64,000 bases of DNA, from contig OZ005608.1 in the NCBI GenBank assembly GCA_963930655.1, forward strand, positions 20,299,271-20,363,270, read 5' to 3'. Made by a program: the position numbers and the translations under genes. The number at the start of each line of letters is the position of its first letter. Positions within the stretch are counted from its first letter, which is position 1. Positions 22,651 through 34,900 of the stretch are shown in pieces. The notes below the pieces were generated by a model, which saw only the letters and a program-made list of their open reading frames with translations, was not told where the DNA came from and did no database searches. The DNA is from Myrica gale (lineage: Eukaryota > Streptophyta > Magnoliopsida > Fagales > Myricaceae).

Positions 22651-24347
22651 TCAATCTCCCTCAATTTTCACACAATTCTCAAAGCCTCTTTCCTCCTCAA
22701 TATCTTCACCATGGACATGGACAGTATCACGGCGCATTCGTGGATTATATTCCGCTCTCTCTTCATTGTTGCGTACCAAATAGGCTCCAAACTTTTGAAG
22801 GATCAGTGATGGCTTTATATGATAAGTATTCAATTTATAGAAAGTGAAAGAAATCCATAAATCACAGGCTTCACTTTTGTCCTCCCGATCCCAATATCGC
22901 TTACGAGGTTGTAGCCCCATGTACTCTAGCCATACATGATCTGAGCCCCTTATATAAAATCCTCTTGGTCGATGAACCAATTTAAGTCCATTTACTTCCC
23001 TTGATGTCGAAGCTAGCCGAGAGATGCTCTTGATTGGCAGAAACGGGTGAAACGACAACACATACCACAATGCCCTTGATCTTAGCCGCATCCATCCTTT
23101 CCATTTGTATTTTATATGAATTTCGGTTTCTATCCTCCTCAATCCTCATAGAGGCTGAAGCAAACAGTCTGGAATCCTATTTCCTGGAAATACGATGCCC
23201 CATAAACTTTTATCCAGTTTATCTTTTCACAGTAGGTTGCACTGAATTGAAATCTGTTTACTACTTCGGGAAAACTTTCCAATGAGTTCAATCTTCCAGC
23301 AAATACCGCTATTATGTTCGGCGGAAATTCTGCAATTTCTTGAAGCTTAAGATGGCAAATGAGGAGTTTATTTACCCATATTGATTTATATGATATTTAA
23401 TGGCAATGGTAGGCTATGAGTAGGGGATAATAAACAGTAGAAATTATTAAGGAAATACGTGTGCCCCCAGCTCTTAAGCAAAATTCGAGGAGTGAAAGGC
23501 TAAAAGAGTTATTATAGGTTTTTTTATTTCTCATCTCGGTTGGAACTAATTAATCGCTTGTGTTCTCCATTGAACTTCATAAAGAAACTAGCGTGCATGC
23601 TGCCATGCATCTTTAAATCGTCTGTTGATTTATGCGTGATTTTCATGAAATCCAACACGAAATTTGTCGTACAAAGCAGACAATTTTTGTACTTACTGCA
23701 GTCTCCTCAATAATTCATACCTATAGTAGTACTGGTATAGAAAAGCACAAACGTATAGAGACAAAAGGAAAACAACAACAAAACATAGAATTAAACTACA
23801 AAAACAAAAGTCAATTTTAATTCATGAGGAACAAGCTTTGGTTAGAAATACCTTTCTTTCTTCCAATGGAATCCCGACAAATTGGCTACTTTCGTTAGAG
23901 CTTCCTTCCACCTCTGCACTTTAATGTCATTTTTGAATCTCCTCGAGATTGGCCAATGCTTTTTCAAAATTCATTGTTAGCTTCCGTACTTTTGGTAGAT
24001 ATACTTTGTAAAACATTGGCAGAACCATTTGTTGCCTTGTTTCCACATACTTGAGAATATTTATCAACTCTTCCAAACACCATGCATGTGGATGAGGCAT
24101 AAATTTTTGAGAGTACGAGGATCGAAATCTTCGATACCTTTGAGAAGCGCAGGTGAAATTCCACTCCCTTTCTCAACATGTCGTCAACGTAGGTCTTGAT
24201 CCCTCTTTGACGCAAAGCGTTGACAAGATAAGCAACAAAAGTGTTTGGGACATCTTCCCCTCTAAAGCTCAAGAATACATTGTAAGTCCAGCCTCGGTTA
24301 CTAAATGAAGAAGATGCTCTTTGGACATCAAAGGAGGAGGAAGTCAT
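22651..24347 (-). pseudogene. TIR-NB-LRR (TNL) disease-resistance pseudogene reduced to TIR and post-LRR domain
   Basis: Read on the minus strand. The start is at 24347, then a TIR domain (YNVFLSFRGEDVPNTFVAYL, LVNALRQRGIKTYVDD). After about residue 63 the reading shifts between frames: GISPALLKGIEDF, ISILVLSKIYASST and CLEELINILKYVETRQQMV are each in a different or resumed frame. A likely ancestral splice donor follows the TIR exon near 23850. From about 23350 the sequence resumes with an end-of-LRR signature (FPPNIIAVFAGRLNSLESFP) and the C-terminal jelly-roll/Ig-like (C-JID) region (FPGNRIPDC, HRPRGFYIRGSDHVWLEYMG), again with frameshifts. The NB-ARC domain and nearly all LRRs are missing, since only about 0.5 kb separates the two parts. 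It is non-functional as a receptor. Confidence 0.8.
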
Positions 24348-25870
24348 TGTGTAGGTGAATGACTGAACCGAGGCGAGCTTGAATATTACTACGTACTTCT
24401 TAGAGATAGTTGGAGAAACGGGAGTTGTTTCCTTTGAACCCTCTGTACGGGTACAAGTTCACTCAACCCAAAAAAAATATATGGTGCGACTTTCAATTAC
24501 TCTGATAATATGGCTGTCATATACGACTTAGTGCAGATAAATATGTACGTAACTTATCAAACAAAACAGTCATCTCAAGTTATAATTTTATAAATGCACA
24601 TCTTATATAGGAATTTATTTCTTTAAAAAAATAAAATTATACAGGACCAACACAATTTATATTCTAACATTCCATCAAACTCAAGGTAAATAGGCTTACG
24701 TTTGCAATAAGAAAATGTTTAAATAAAGATTCAAACGTGCTGGGGTTTTGTTGAAGAAGACCTAGCGAGCAGGAATTTTTAGTGTATTCTGGTCAGGCCT
24801 ATTCATCCGGTCCAGCCACCGGCGGATGATGCCGTCTCCAACTCCAATTTTGGCAAGATAAAGTCCGTGACTATTAGGAACCGAAATCGGAGCTCCTTTT
24901 AAATATTTCCCAAATACGGAATCGAAAGCGGAAGTTTTGTCGATTCAACAGAAAAAACCAATTTCGACTAATTTTTTCTCCTAAATATAGAAATGGCGTT
25001 GTTCCATTTAAAATAGAACAACGTCGTTTATTATCTTTTATTACAAAAAAACCCTAAGTTTCCGGGTTTCAAAACACTAACCCTCTCCCTCACTCATCTC
25101 TCTTACGCTGCTTGACTCTCTTACTCTCATTCTCTCTCAAGCAAGCTCCACACCTCTGCCGTTCTCTCCCTCTCTAGCGCCACTGTTCTCTCCATCTCTC
25201 AACTGTGCCTCTCTCTCTATCCACTCTCAGACGTTCTTCCTCGCTCATCTCTCTCACGCTGCCCAACCCCTGAGCAGTTCTTGCTGCACCATGAGTTAAA
25301 GAAGAAAACTGCCAAGAAGCGAGGACCTAAGTCTGCCAGGGTAAATGATAATTGTTATCGTTTGTCAAATTGTACTTGCTGATAACACTGCTCTACAGGA
25401 TTAGGAATGATCGTTGATTACTATGTTTGCGTGCGCATTTACATCTTCGATTTGTAGATCGAGAGCGGGCATGCTATTGCTCCTGATCGAAGAACTGTTA
25501 TAGCAATTTTATCATTCAAAGTTATGATTCTTTCTACTGTTGGAATCTGTGTAACAGTTGTATCTAAGAGTTGCTTATTGGTGGTAATATTGCACACTAA
25601 ATACAAAAATATTTGGATTCTACTTATTACAAAAGTGTAATATTTGGATTCTCACAAAATGGACAAATAAAATCTTTACTTTCGATAAATAAGGGCTAAA
25701 TGGGCCAAAAAATGTGGTTAAAAACATTACTGAAATTCCGACATCTGCTTCCAGTCCGTTTTCAATTCCGCTAAATCCGACAATACCCCATATATAGAAG
25801 AATTTTGGGAATCCGCTAGTTAAGGATCGGAAAATGAATTGCCAAATTCCACTTTCTGCATATACATTTT
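24348..25870. other. Intergenic; a possible small gene fragment at about 25080-25340
   Basis: Mostly non-coding. At 25080-25260 the plus strand has a CT-rich leader-like stretch. It is followed by a frame EQFLLHHELKKKTAKKRGPK ending at an AGG/GTAAATG donor-like site near 25340, which looks like a captured first exon. I do not recognise the protein and nothing continues it. Flanking phrases on the two sides (CGGAATC/GATTCCG types near 24900 and 25800) hint at one mobile element around it, not delimited. Confidence 0.3.
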
Positions 25871-26559
25871 ATTTTATTTTATCATGATGAATGTATTGAA
25901 CATTAATTAAGTGCTTTTAGGGGCATTATGGCTCGCCCTCACTTCTCAAATTTCCTCTCTTTCCAAATATCATTATAGGGATAATGACTCAATGACTAAA
26001 AAGTAAAAAAATCAAACTTAGTGACTAATTTGTCATTAGGGTCAAAACCTATTGACTAAATTACTAATTTCCCTTAATTTTTTTTGCACACATAGAAATC
26101 CAACACATTTTGTTATTATAAGATTGATTGCAAAGAAATTATATCTAGTAGCTTTTTTTTTCAATACATTCCATTAGACTTCCATTTCAATGTTTTTTTT
26201 CTTAATGTTAAGATCTGGTCTGATAAAAAAAAATCTTTATTCACTTTTTTTTTACAAAAGAAGAAAATTATATTAAAATACAATTATTGTTTTTATGTTA
26301 GAAACATAAAAGAAAAAACAACCTTGATTTTTTTAGTAAAAAGAGAAATTCTATGCTAAGAGTTAACCATATATAGACTCTGGGCGCTTATAGTTATACA
26401 ACACTGCAAGCATCATGTTATGTTGTGTTTGTTTCGACTAAATATATTTTCATGAAGAATATTTTCAAAAGCATATGTGTTTGGTAAGGGCTGAAAAAAG
26501 AGTCAAAAGAAAATAGGATAAGTGGTCAAAGGAAAATAACTCATATCAGGCTGAAAATA

Positions 26560-26890
26560 GCTTACCCTTTGAAGAAGCCTAAGTTATTTTCTAGATGACT
26601 ATTTTTCTCTATTTTATGTAACAGACTCTATTTACTATTTTTTCTCATCTATATTTTCTCTACTATCTAACAAAAGAAACTTAAGTTATTTTTTAGGGGA
26701 CTATTTTTTATCTACTCTATTGCAAAATATGTTATCTACTATTTTTTCTCTAACAAAAAAAAACTTAAATTATTTTCCAGTTACTATTTTTTTCTCTATT
26801 CTATCGCAACATATATAGGCTATTTACTATTTTTTCTCTACTATCGTAACAAAAAAACTTAAGTTATGTTTCAGGTGACTATTTTTTATG
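26560..26890. repeat. Degenerate tandem repeat, unit about 100-110 bp
   Basis: About three diverged copies of a unit running from AACTTAAGTTATTTT to CTATTTACTATTTTTTCTCT, AT-rich and non-coding. Flanking sequence (TGTGTTTGGTAAGGGCTGAAAA near 26480) resembles ends of plant hAT MITEs. Confidence 0.5.
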
Positions 26891-27330
26891 TTAGATACTA
26901 TTTTATGTTATGCAGTATTTTTAATATCTTTATCAATAATAAAAATTTATTTTAGCTTTCAGGTTGTAATTCGTATGTTATGGGATCTGCTTTCATTATT
27001 TTTAATATCTCACAAAATGTTCTTTCAATTTTCAGGTGACAACCGAACACTGAAACTTGTTTTGTTTTCCCTGCAAATATTTTCAGCTGTAAATATTTTC
27101 TCATTTTCCTCGTTTTACGCCAAAACAAATGCAACCTTCTTAGTTAAGAAATTTGAATCCCGACTAAGAACATGAAGAACATACTCACTTGTCGGTTGAA
27201 GCGTCTTTTAGGACCAACTACTTTAGGAGTTGTTTGTTTGCCCAACATTTCCAACAAAACAAACTCAATTCAAAATTTTTAACTTTTACACATACACTTC
27301 AAACTTTTCACAAATTCAAATAAACTTCAA

Positions 27331-27709
27331 CATTCAAAAAATTCCCAAAATTTCTGTAAACAAGCAATCCCTTCATTTGTGCAAGAAACAAAGAATAACT
27401 GCACAAACAAAAGAAAAAAACAAAGAATAACTGCACAAAGAAAAGGCAATAGTGACCCCACCAAACTAGTGTGTGGAATAAAATAAGGAAAACATCACTT
27501 TTTTTTCCTACGTGGAAAATGTCACTTTTAACTTGTAAACATTCAAAAAATTCCCAAAATTTCTGTAAACAAACAATCCCTTCATTTGTGCAAGAAACAA
27601 AGAATAACTGCACAAACAAAAGAAAAAAACAAAGAATAACTGCACAAAGAAAAGGCAATAGTGACCCCACCAAACTAGTGTGTGGAATAAAATAAGGAAA
27701 ACATCACTT
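27331..27709. repeat. Direct duplication with 209-bp period
   Basis: The segment starting at 27331 (CATTCAAAAAATTCCC) recurs at 27540 almost unchanged for about 160 bp, through AAAGAATAACTGCACAAA and CCACCAAACTAGTGTGTGG to AAACATCACTTT. Within each copy, AACAAAGAATAACTGCACAAA is itself repeated. The near identity indicates a recent tandem duplication. Open frames here are repeat artefacts. Confidence 0.75.
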
Positions 27710-28415
27710 TTAACTTGTAAACTTATATTAAAATGTCAAAAAAAAAAAAAGTTCAAACTATAAATAAGAGGCTAATCTATGTTGAATTTTGATATTTTGC
27801 GGCTAAATACGATGATTTTGATAATTTAGATCTCTTTTTTATATTTTGATGTAAATTTATGAGCTACAAATTGAGATCCCTCATTAAAATAGTCATTTTT
27901 TAAGATTTAAATATTTTGTCTTAGGTTTCAAAGATAATATTTTAGTATTAGATTATTGATTAGCCATTAAATGAATGGATGTCTTTCATTGGAGGAGGGA
28001 AATCTAGTCTTGAAACTTAAAAAATTCATATCTAATATAAAAAAATTAAAATAAGCAGGATTTACGTGAAGTTATTTCTTAGATCATATTGGGAAAGCCT
28101 TGGGGAACGTTATCCTTTGTCATCCAGTGAATTCAAAGATTTCTAATTTTAAAAGAAACATAAAAGACAAAAACGTTCCTGCTCACTGAAATCGCTGACT
28201 CCCTCGCCCGCTCTCCTCTCCATGACCACATGCATTCTTCCTCTTCGTCCCTTCGGTAATGCGAAAAGAACTAAAGAATACTGTTCTATACCCAAACCCA
28301 ACCTCGTTGTTTTCCACAGTCAACGTCCTCCAGATCTCCACGCCCAATTCTCTCCCCTGCAATCCAAAGACCCCATATCCCTTTTTCGGTTTTATTCTTC
28401 TCCCCCAAATCTCAA
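27710..28415. promoter_or_regulatory. Upstream region of the PAN/cyclophilin-like gene
   Basis: AT-rich to about 28170, then a short GC-richer, CT-rich leader directly before the start codon at 28416, typical of a plant 5' untranslated region. No specific operator or TATA box could be fixed. Confidence 0.4.
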
Positions 28416-31345
28416 ATGGCTCGCAAGCAAAGTGGTCTAGACAATACCTCTCTGATCCTCCTCGTAGTGGGTCTGATTTCCTGTGCGGTGGTCTACACAT
28501 TCCTCTCTGTGGTGCTTAGACCTTCTTTTCCTACTGTGCTTCATGAGGTCTTGGAGTTGGGCGAAGAAGGTGGCGGTGGGGCGGAGGGAGAGAGGGGAGG
28601 ATGTTGTAGGGGGATTGAGAATTTGGAGCTTTGGGGTAGCGCTGTGAAGTGGGGCTCGGAGTTCAAGTTCAATTCCTCTGAGGAGTGTTGCAAGGCTTGT
28701 GAGGCTATGTGTAGTGGCAATGATGGACCGTGCTTGTGTGATTCCTGGGTCTTTTGTGGGAATCGGCAGGCTTGCGGGTCGAAATTCGGTGAGGTGAGTG
28801 TAGTTTTGTGCCTGGTATATTCAGAATCATTGATCCAGGGTTGGTTTAATCTGTTCTGATATTTCTACGTTGCGAGTTGTGACTTAATTGCTATGATGAA
28901 TTAGGGTTCTTTTTTGTTGTGGCATTTTGGAATGGTAGAGGAAGTGCAAGCGATAAGAGTTCTTCACTATATCCAAAATGGGAGGTTCTAAGATATGGGT
29001 TTTGATTTGACTAGTGCGAAACGACTACGGTTTCGAGTGAAGCTGTGGTCCAGTTTTTCAGATTTTTACAGTGTAACATTTTATTTTGGAGGACTAATAT
29101 TGGAGCTGGGTTGTCAGATCTTATGACATTGAGATCCCTATAATAGTTGGATTTTCTCCTGTTAATGGACTTCGTGAATGTTTTTTTACTTCTTATTTTA
29201 TTTCTTAACATGTTTGTCAGTGGGACAGTTGAACAATGTGATATAGTTATTGACCGTGAGTTATTATTTTACTTTCACTTCTTTGTTTCAGTGCTGGTTG
29301 AAAAAACAGAAGGATACCTTGGCCCCAGAACGGCAAAATGTGGGGCAAGCAGTTATTTGGACTTCTGGGCTCATCTTTGGAAAAGGAGAGGTATTATAGT
29401 TGCAAATTTTTGCCTCTCTTTCCTATGTTGAATATGCGGCAATTAATGGTATTGTTGGCTTATGGCTGACAAATATTATTGTGTAAACGTATCTTCTTCG
29501 CGTAGGGAATTGTTGGCTTGGAGACAGGATATGGCACTCTTCATATAAAAGTAAGTGGTCATGGTATGGATGCTGAGACCATAATATGTAGTAGTTTGTG
29601 TGATCTTTCTATTTTAGAGTATGCTTTGCATACCTCCTCTTTCCAACTAGTATACCATCTTAAATCCGTGTTATGGGATTGATACGAGGCACTTCGTTTA
29701 GTAGTTTGGTTTTCATTTGTTTTGAATTGGATAGGGACATATTTGTTGATCTGTAAGGCACTTCTTCATCTATGTGTCATGCTGGAGAGTAATAATATTT
29801 AATTTTAATGTATGATTTTTCATCCTGACTTAAATTCTTTTCATGTACACACACAGACACTGGATGCCCGTTATCTGGCATCTTGCTTACCATTAGTGGG
29901 GAGTTGACTTCGTCCTCTCCTGAAGAAAATCTCTAACTTTTGGTCATTACTTTCCATAGGTTTTTTAACTGTGATTTTCTGGTTTTATGCCTTACAGTAA
30001 CAAATCCAGTACTTACTGAGAACTACTTCGTTTGATGCAGCTTTTCCCTGGCTGTGCCCCTCATTCTGTGGCCTATATTCTTGAGTTGCTGACATTGCGC
30101 CATTGCGCGGGTTGCGAATTTTATCGGGCAGAGGGCCGGGGTGACTCTTGGGATTCAGAAGGAAACCACATAGAAAATGTAAGGCCTGGCTAATTGCCTT
30201 TCACTTGGTCATCTGCTGTGTGATAGGAAACTGGGGGATAGGCTCGTGAACCATTTTGGCCTTTGCATTGTGCAGTTCTGATCTGTAGTTTCATCTATGT
30301 TTTCTAAATCAATTTCCTAGAAATTTAAAAATAAATGCTTGTATTAGGACTCAATACGCATTTTGTGCATGGTTGCTTCTCCAGGGCGTTAAGAATTAGA
30401 TTCTTAATTTGGTCTTGAAAATGAATTTCATTATACCGCATCTTTGAATTTTAGAATGAAGGGGCTTCTCCAATCTGCATAGCCACAAGATTAGGACACG
30501 CAATGAATGATGACATGCTTGACAATGGATAGGATGGATAGAACACGAAGATGTGCATGAGTTTTGCTTTTGGCTTGAGAGCCACCAGACAAATTGAACA
30601 GCAATTAGAAAATTAGTTGGTCAACTAATGATTTTCCTGTTTTTAGCCAGTAATGTGTATGCACCATAAGCTTTTACCTGTTTTCATTTGTATTTAGCCA
30701 ATCTGGAGGCTCCTTTGGGATCTTTTGGATCAATGTTAGCTTCTGGGCATTCCAAAATGATGAAGTTCCGTGCAGAACTATATGAATGCATGTAATTAAG
30801 TTTGTGTGTATCTGCTCGCACTCTCTCTCTCTCTCTGTTTCTGTGGGTTCTCTCAACCGTACTTGTTTTGAACACTGTTGGTTACTTCAGATCGGATTTT
30901 TATATTGACCACTGATATACTTTTTTAGGATCTTTCAGTAATTAAGAAGTTCTAACTCAACTTTCTTTTGGGAATTTCTCAGGCTCCTTTGGGCCCTCCT
31001 TTTGCACTGATTCAAGGAACACTGGAACCCCAGGGAATTACATTCAAGAAGATTCCAACAGAAGCTTGCCCCATCATAAGAAGGGGTTCGGTTGCATGGA
31101 TTGGTTCCGGACCAGAGTTCTTCATAAGCCTTGCAAACCACGAAGAATGGAAACACGCTTATACTGTTTTCGGTTCTGTTCTCCCGGAAGACATGGAAAT
31201 CGCAGAGAAAATTGTTCGGCTCCCCACTAAATCGGATGTTTGGAACAATATCAACGTCTCCGTCTTGGAGAAACCAGTTTCGTTCTCGATTCGAAGAATC
31301 AAGAGGAGCCGTGGAGATCTTAATACAAATGTAAACTCATATTGA
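28416..31345 (+). CDS. Type II membrane protein with PAN/apple-like module and cyclophilin-like domain, 5 exons, 340 aa
   Basis: Exons 28416-28793, 29292-29390, 29506-29550, 30041-30178 and 30983-31345, all phase 0 with GT/AG introns. Residues 11-34 are a membrane anchor (LILLVVGLISCAVVYTFLSV) after a short basic N-terminus, so the rest should face the Golgi/ER lumen or the outside. A glycine/glutamate-rich linker follows. Then comes a cysteine-rich PAN/apple-like module (EECCKACEAMCSGNDGPCLC, WVFCGNRQACGSKFGECWLK). The C-terminal half has cyclophilin-fold features (LFPGCAPHSVAYILELL, FYRAEGRG, FALIQGTLEPQG, WIGSGPEFFISLANHEEW, VFGSVLPEDMEIAEKI). Plants have a conserved family of this build whose substrate I do not know. 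The canonical cyclophilin active-site string is not seen, so isomerase activity is doubtful. Its stop codon lies 561 bp before the XPF start. Confidence 0.85.
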
Positions 31346-31906
31346 AATGAGAGGAAGTATTCCATTTCTGCTGCTTTCTCTTATATAGGGTGTACCATTT
31401 TTATCTGAATCTTTTTTCCTAGATGTAATAACACAATCTCTTGGCCTGTTAGCAGTCATCCCGTGGGTGCTCAGGCATATCAGAGAAAGTTCTGTATCCA
31501 AAATTTGTAACAAGCTTTGTACGTTTATCCAAAGGGAATACAAATGGACTTTTACTTGAATGACAAAATTCCCCCAACTTGCACACGTAGCAAGGTTGAA
31601 GACTTTCCATTTTCGTCAGTTGCCATCGAAATATTGATGATTGAAAGACTGTTGCGAAGTTCCTTGATTTAGAGTTGTTCTAAGCTACGAGGTCCGCGAG
31701 GAGAGGCATAAATGGCTACCGTCAACGTAATTGATTTCTCATGATAATGGAAGTAGGTCGTTGAGTTATACTTCAAACGCCGTCGTTTTTATGTCTAGCA
31801 CAGGGGAGGGAACGTCCCGCGTCCAAAGTCTCCCCCTCTTCCGGCTAGACTCCTCTTCCAAGGGAGCCACACTGAAACGGCATCGTCACCTCCAGCACCA
31901 GCGGCG

Positions 31907-34900
31907 ATGGTGCAATTCCATGAGCAGATAATAGGGGACCTTCTGGACGACCCAAACGGCGGACTGGTGGTCCTCTCCTCTGGGCTCTCCCTCCCAAAGC
32001 TCATATCCTCCCTCGTCCTCCTTCACTCTTCGTCCCGTGGAACCCTCCTCCTCCTCTCCCCATCCAATCCCCGCCTCAAATCCCTCATCCTCTACCACCT
32101 CAACGACAGCAAAACCACCGTATCCGAAATCTCTGCCGACTTCCCCGCCAACCACCGCCTCTCTCTCTATGCCTCCAACTCCGCTTTCTTCGTCACCCCT
32201 CGCATCCTCATCGTTGACCTCCTCTCCCGCCGCCTCTCCCCCTCCCTCGTAGCCGCCCTCCTTATTCCCACCGCCCATTCCCTCTCTGACACCTCCACCT
32301 CCGCTCAAACAAGGACCTCTCCGTCTTCGCCTTCTCCGACCGCCCTCACGCCATGGTCTCCGGTTTTGCCAAGGCTGAGAGGACCATGAAGTGCTTCTAC
32401 ATTAGGAAGCTCCACCTGTGGCCCAGGTTCCACGTCCACGTGGCCGATGAGCTCGAGCGGCACCCGCCGGTCGTGGTTGACGTTAGGGTTCCAATGACCA
32501 AGTCCATGCAGGGGATCCAGAAGGCGGTTCTGGAGGTCTTGGACGCTTGCCTGAAGGAGATTAGGAAGACAAACAAGGTTGATGTGGAGGATCTCACCGT
32601 GGAGAACGGCTTGTTCAAGTCGTTTGACGAGATCGTGAGGCGGCAGCTGGACCCCATCTGGCATACCTTGGGGAAGAAAACGAAGCTGCTCGTTTCTGAC
32701 TTGAAAACTCTGAGGAAGCTCTTGGATTATCTCGTCAGGTACTTCTGCTTCGAATTTTGTTATTAGTAACTATATATTGAGGTACTTCTTTCGGCCTCTG
32801 AAATGTTGTGCAGATAAATAATATTGTCGAATTCAGACCTCCATAAAGGATCTTGAGACCACCTGAATATCGATAGGTTGATCCCAGTTATCTTATCTGA
32901 AGTCCACAACACCCGAAACTCCAAATTGGAAGAAAACATTTTGTTTCTGAATGATCTTATTTGTACGTTTCTTAGTGGAAAAGTGTGGTGGAATTATTTT
33001 TTCCCACTTGTGAATTACACGTCCGTCTTATGACGGTAGCTGGTAGCATTAGCTTGCAAAATCTTTCACGAAACTGTTGGCCTGTCTTTGTGGTTCAAGT
33101 GGTTTTTCTCTTTAATATTGGATATAGCTTGATAACCGTTGGGTTATATATTCTCTTTTTTTTTTTTCGTGTAAATATTGTAAAGGTTATCTGATTAATT
33201 TTGTGAGATTACTTGGGTAGGTATGATGCAGTGACTTTTCTGAAGTATTTGGATACACTGAGAGTGTCAGAGAGTTTTCGATCGGTTTGGATATTTGCAG
33301 AGTCGAGCTATAAGATATTTGAGTATGCAAAGAAACGGGTTTATCGTTTTGTGAGGTCTGGTGGTGTGAAACTAGTTAGTGGGCAGAGTAAGAATGTGAC
33401 GGGCAAAAAGAGGAAGTTGAAGGGAGAAGACAAGAACCAGGAAGGAGGTGAGTGAGTGACTTTTATATTATGCACTCCTCTGCTTTGTTCTGGCTTCTAG
33501 GTCTGTCTTTATGCTTTATTCTAACCTCTGTCTTTGATTTTATAATCTAAGACATGAGATAATGAGGGGTAATCAAAGGTTGGACAAGGGTTATATTTCT
33601 TAGATCTTGGGAGCCGTTTCTTGTCCCTAACTCTTCTTCTGATTATTCGGCAGTTGGTGGTACTTCATCGTCAAATACATGTAGTGAGTCAGTCTTGGAG
33701 GAAGTCTTGGAGGAGGCACCAAAGTGGAAGCTGTTGCGTGTGAGTGAGTGAGTTCCATTTTCATTGCAGAATGCTAGTTCCTTTTTTCTTATCGTTGCAA
33801 GATAGGATTTATTTGATAAAAGCTTTGATTTTGCCCTATGTTTCATATCTATTTTGTGGTCTTAGTTTTTCCTGTTGTTTCAGTTTTGATGGTTAGAGAT
33901 CCAAAAACCTCAAGTATTTTAACATTGGAAGTTCACTCTAAATTTATGTGCAATGATTTTATTGCAGGAGATTCTTGAAGAGATAGAAGAGGAAAGACAA
34001 AAGCAGGCTTTGTCAAGAGAAGGGGGTCTGGTTGAAGATGAAGAGGATGATAGTTGTATTGTACTAGTGGTGTGCAAAGATGAACTCTCATGCATGCAAC
34101 TTGAAGAATGCATCCTGAACGGTCCGCAGAAGGTTTTTTCCAGTCTTTGTTGTAATGTGTCAGACTCCTTGTATTCCCTAGTGTATTATAGTCACTTTCT
34201 GTTGTATATGGTTGTCATTTGTTTGTTTGTTTGTTTATCTGACATATGTTATTATTTAGTCCTCCCAGTTAGCTGGCAACCCTCATACCTAGGCCAAAAG
34301 AAGCCATTAACATGTTGAAGTCCTCCCTGGCTTACTGCCTGCAAGTTTGAGCTGAGAATGTCGTGAGTTTTAAGCTGATTTTGAACCAGAGATAGAAGCT
34401 TCTTCTTCCAGTCACCTATACTCTCCCTCTTTGCTCTTTCAGCTGATTACAGATAGTTGTAATATCGTCCTTAACATGAAAAACCCTATAGAGGATTAGA
34501 ATATGTAATGAACTCGTTTATTCTATATATGGTGCGTATCTGTTTTCTGCCTAATCTAAGGATAGATAACCTGATTTCAGTTTGATGACAAAGGGTTTGA
34601 TTATTTAGAAAACTTCCCAAATAATACATGACCTTAATTGGCTTTATTGTTTATTGCTGAAAAGCCGTAGCGCTATGTCCTTTATCCCTTAGCTTGTGTT
34701 GGTTTTGATAGACTTACATTTGTGATGTTTGAACTTGCTACTAAAACTGACACCATGAGGATCTGAGAGATTTTGGAGCATCAGTGTCTAGGTATTTGTA
34801 GTTCTAGAGATTAATAATTGTGCATAGAGTAGTTGGAGTATGGACTTCCCGTGTGGGCAATCGAGAATAAATAGACCCATAACAAAAAAGCCCTTTAATG

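Noticed and set aside
27230..27695. Open frames of 66-121 codons on both strands
   Set aside because: They exist because of the 209-bp direct duplication and A/T-rich composition; the encoded peptides are repeats without family features.
32353..32766. A separate short XPF-like gene starting at MVSGF
   Set aside because: It is the rest of XPF exon 1 after the frameshift and continues by splicing into exon 2. It may serve as a downstream start but is not another gene.
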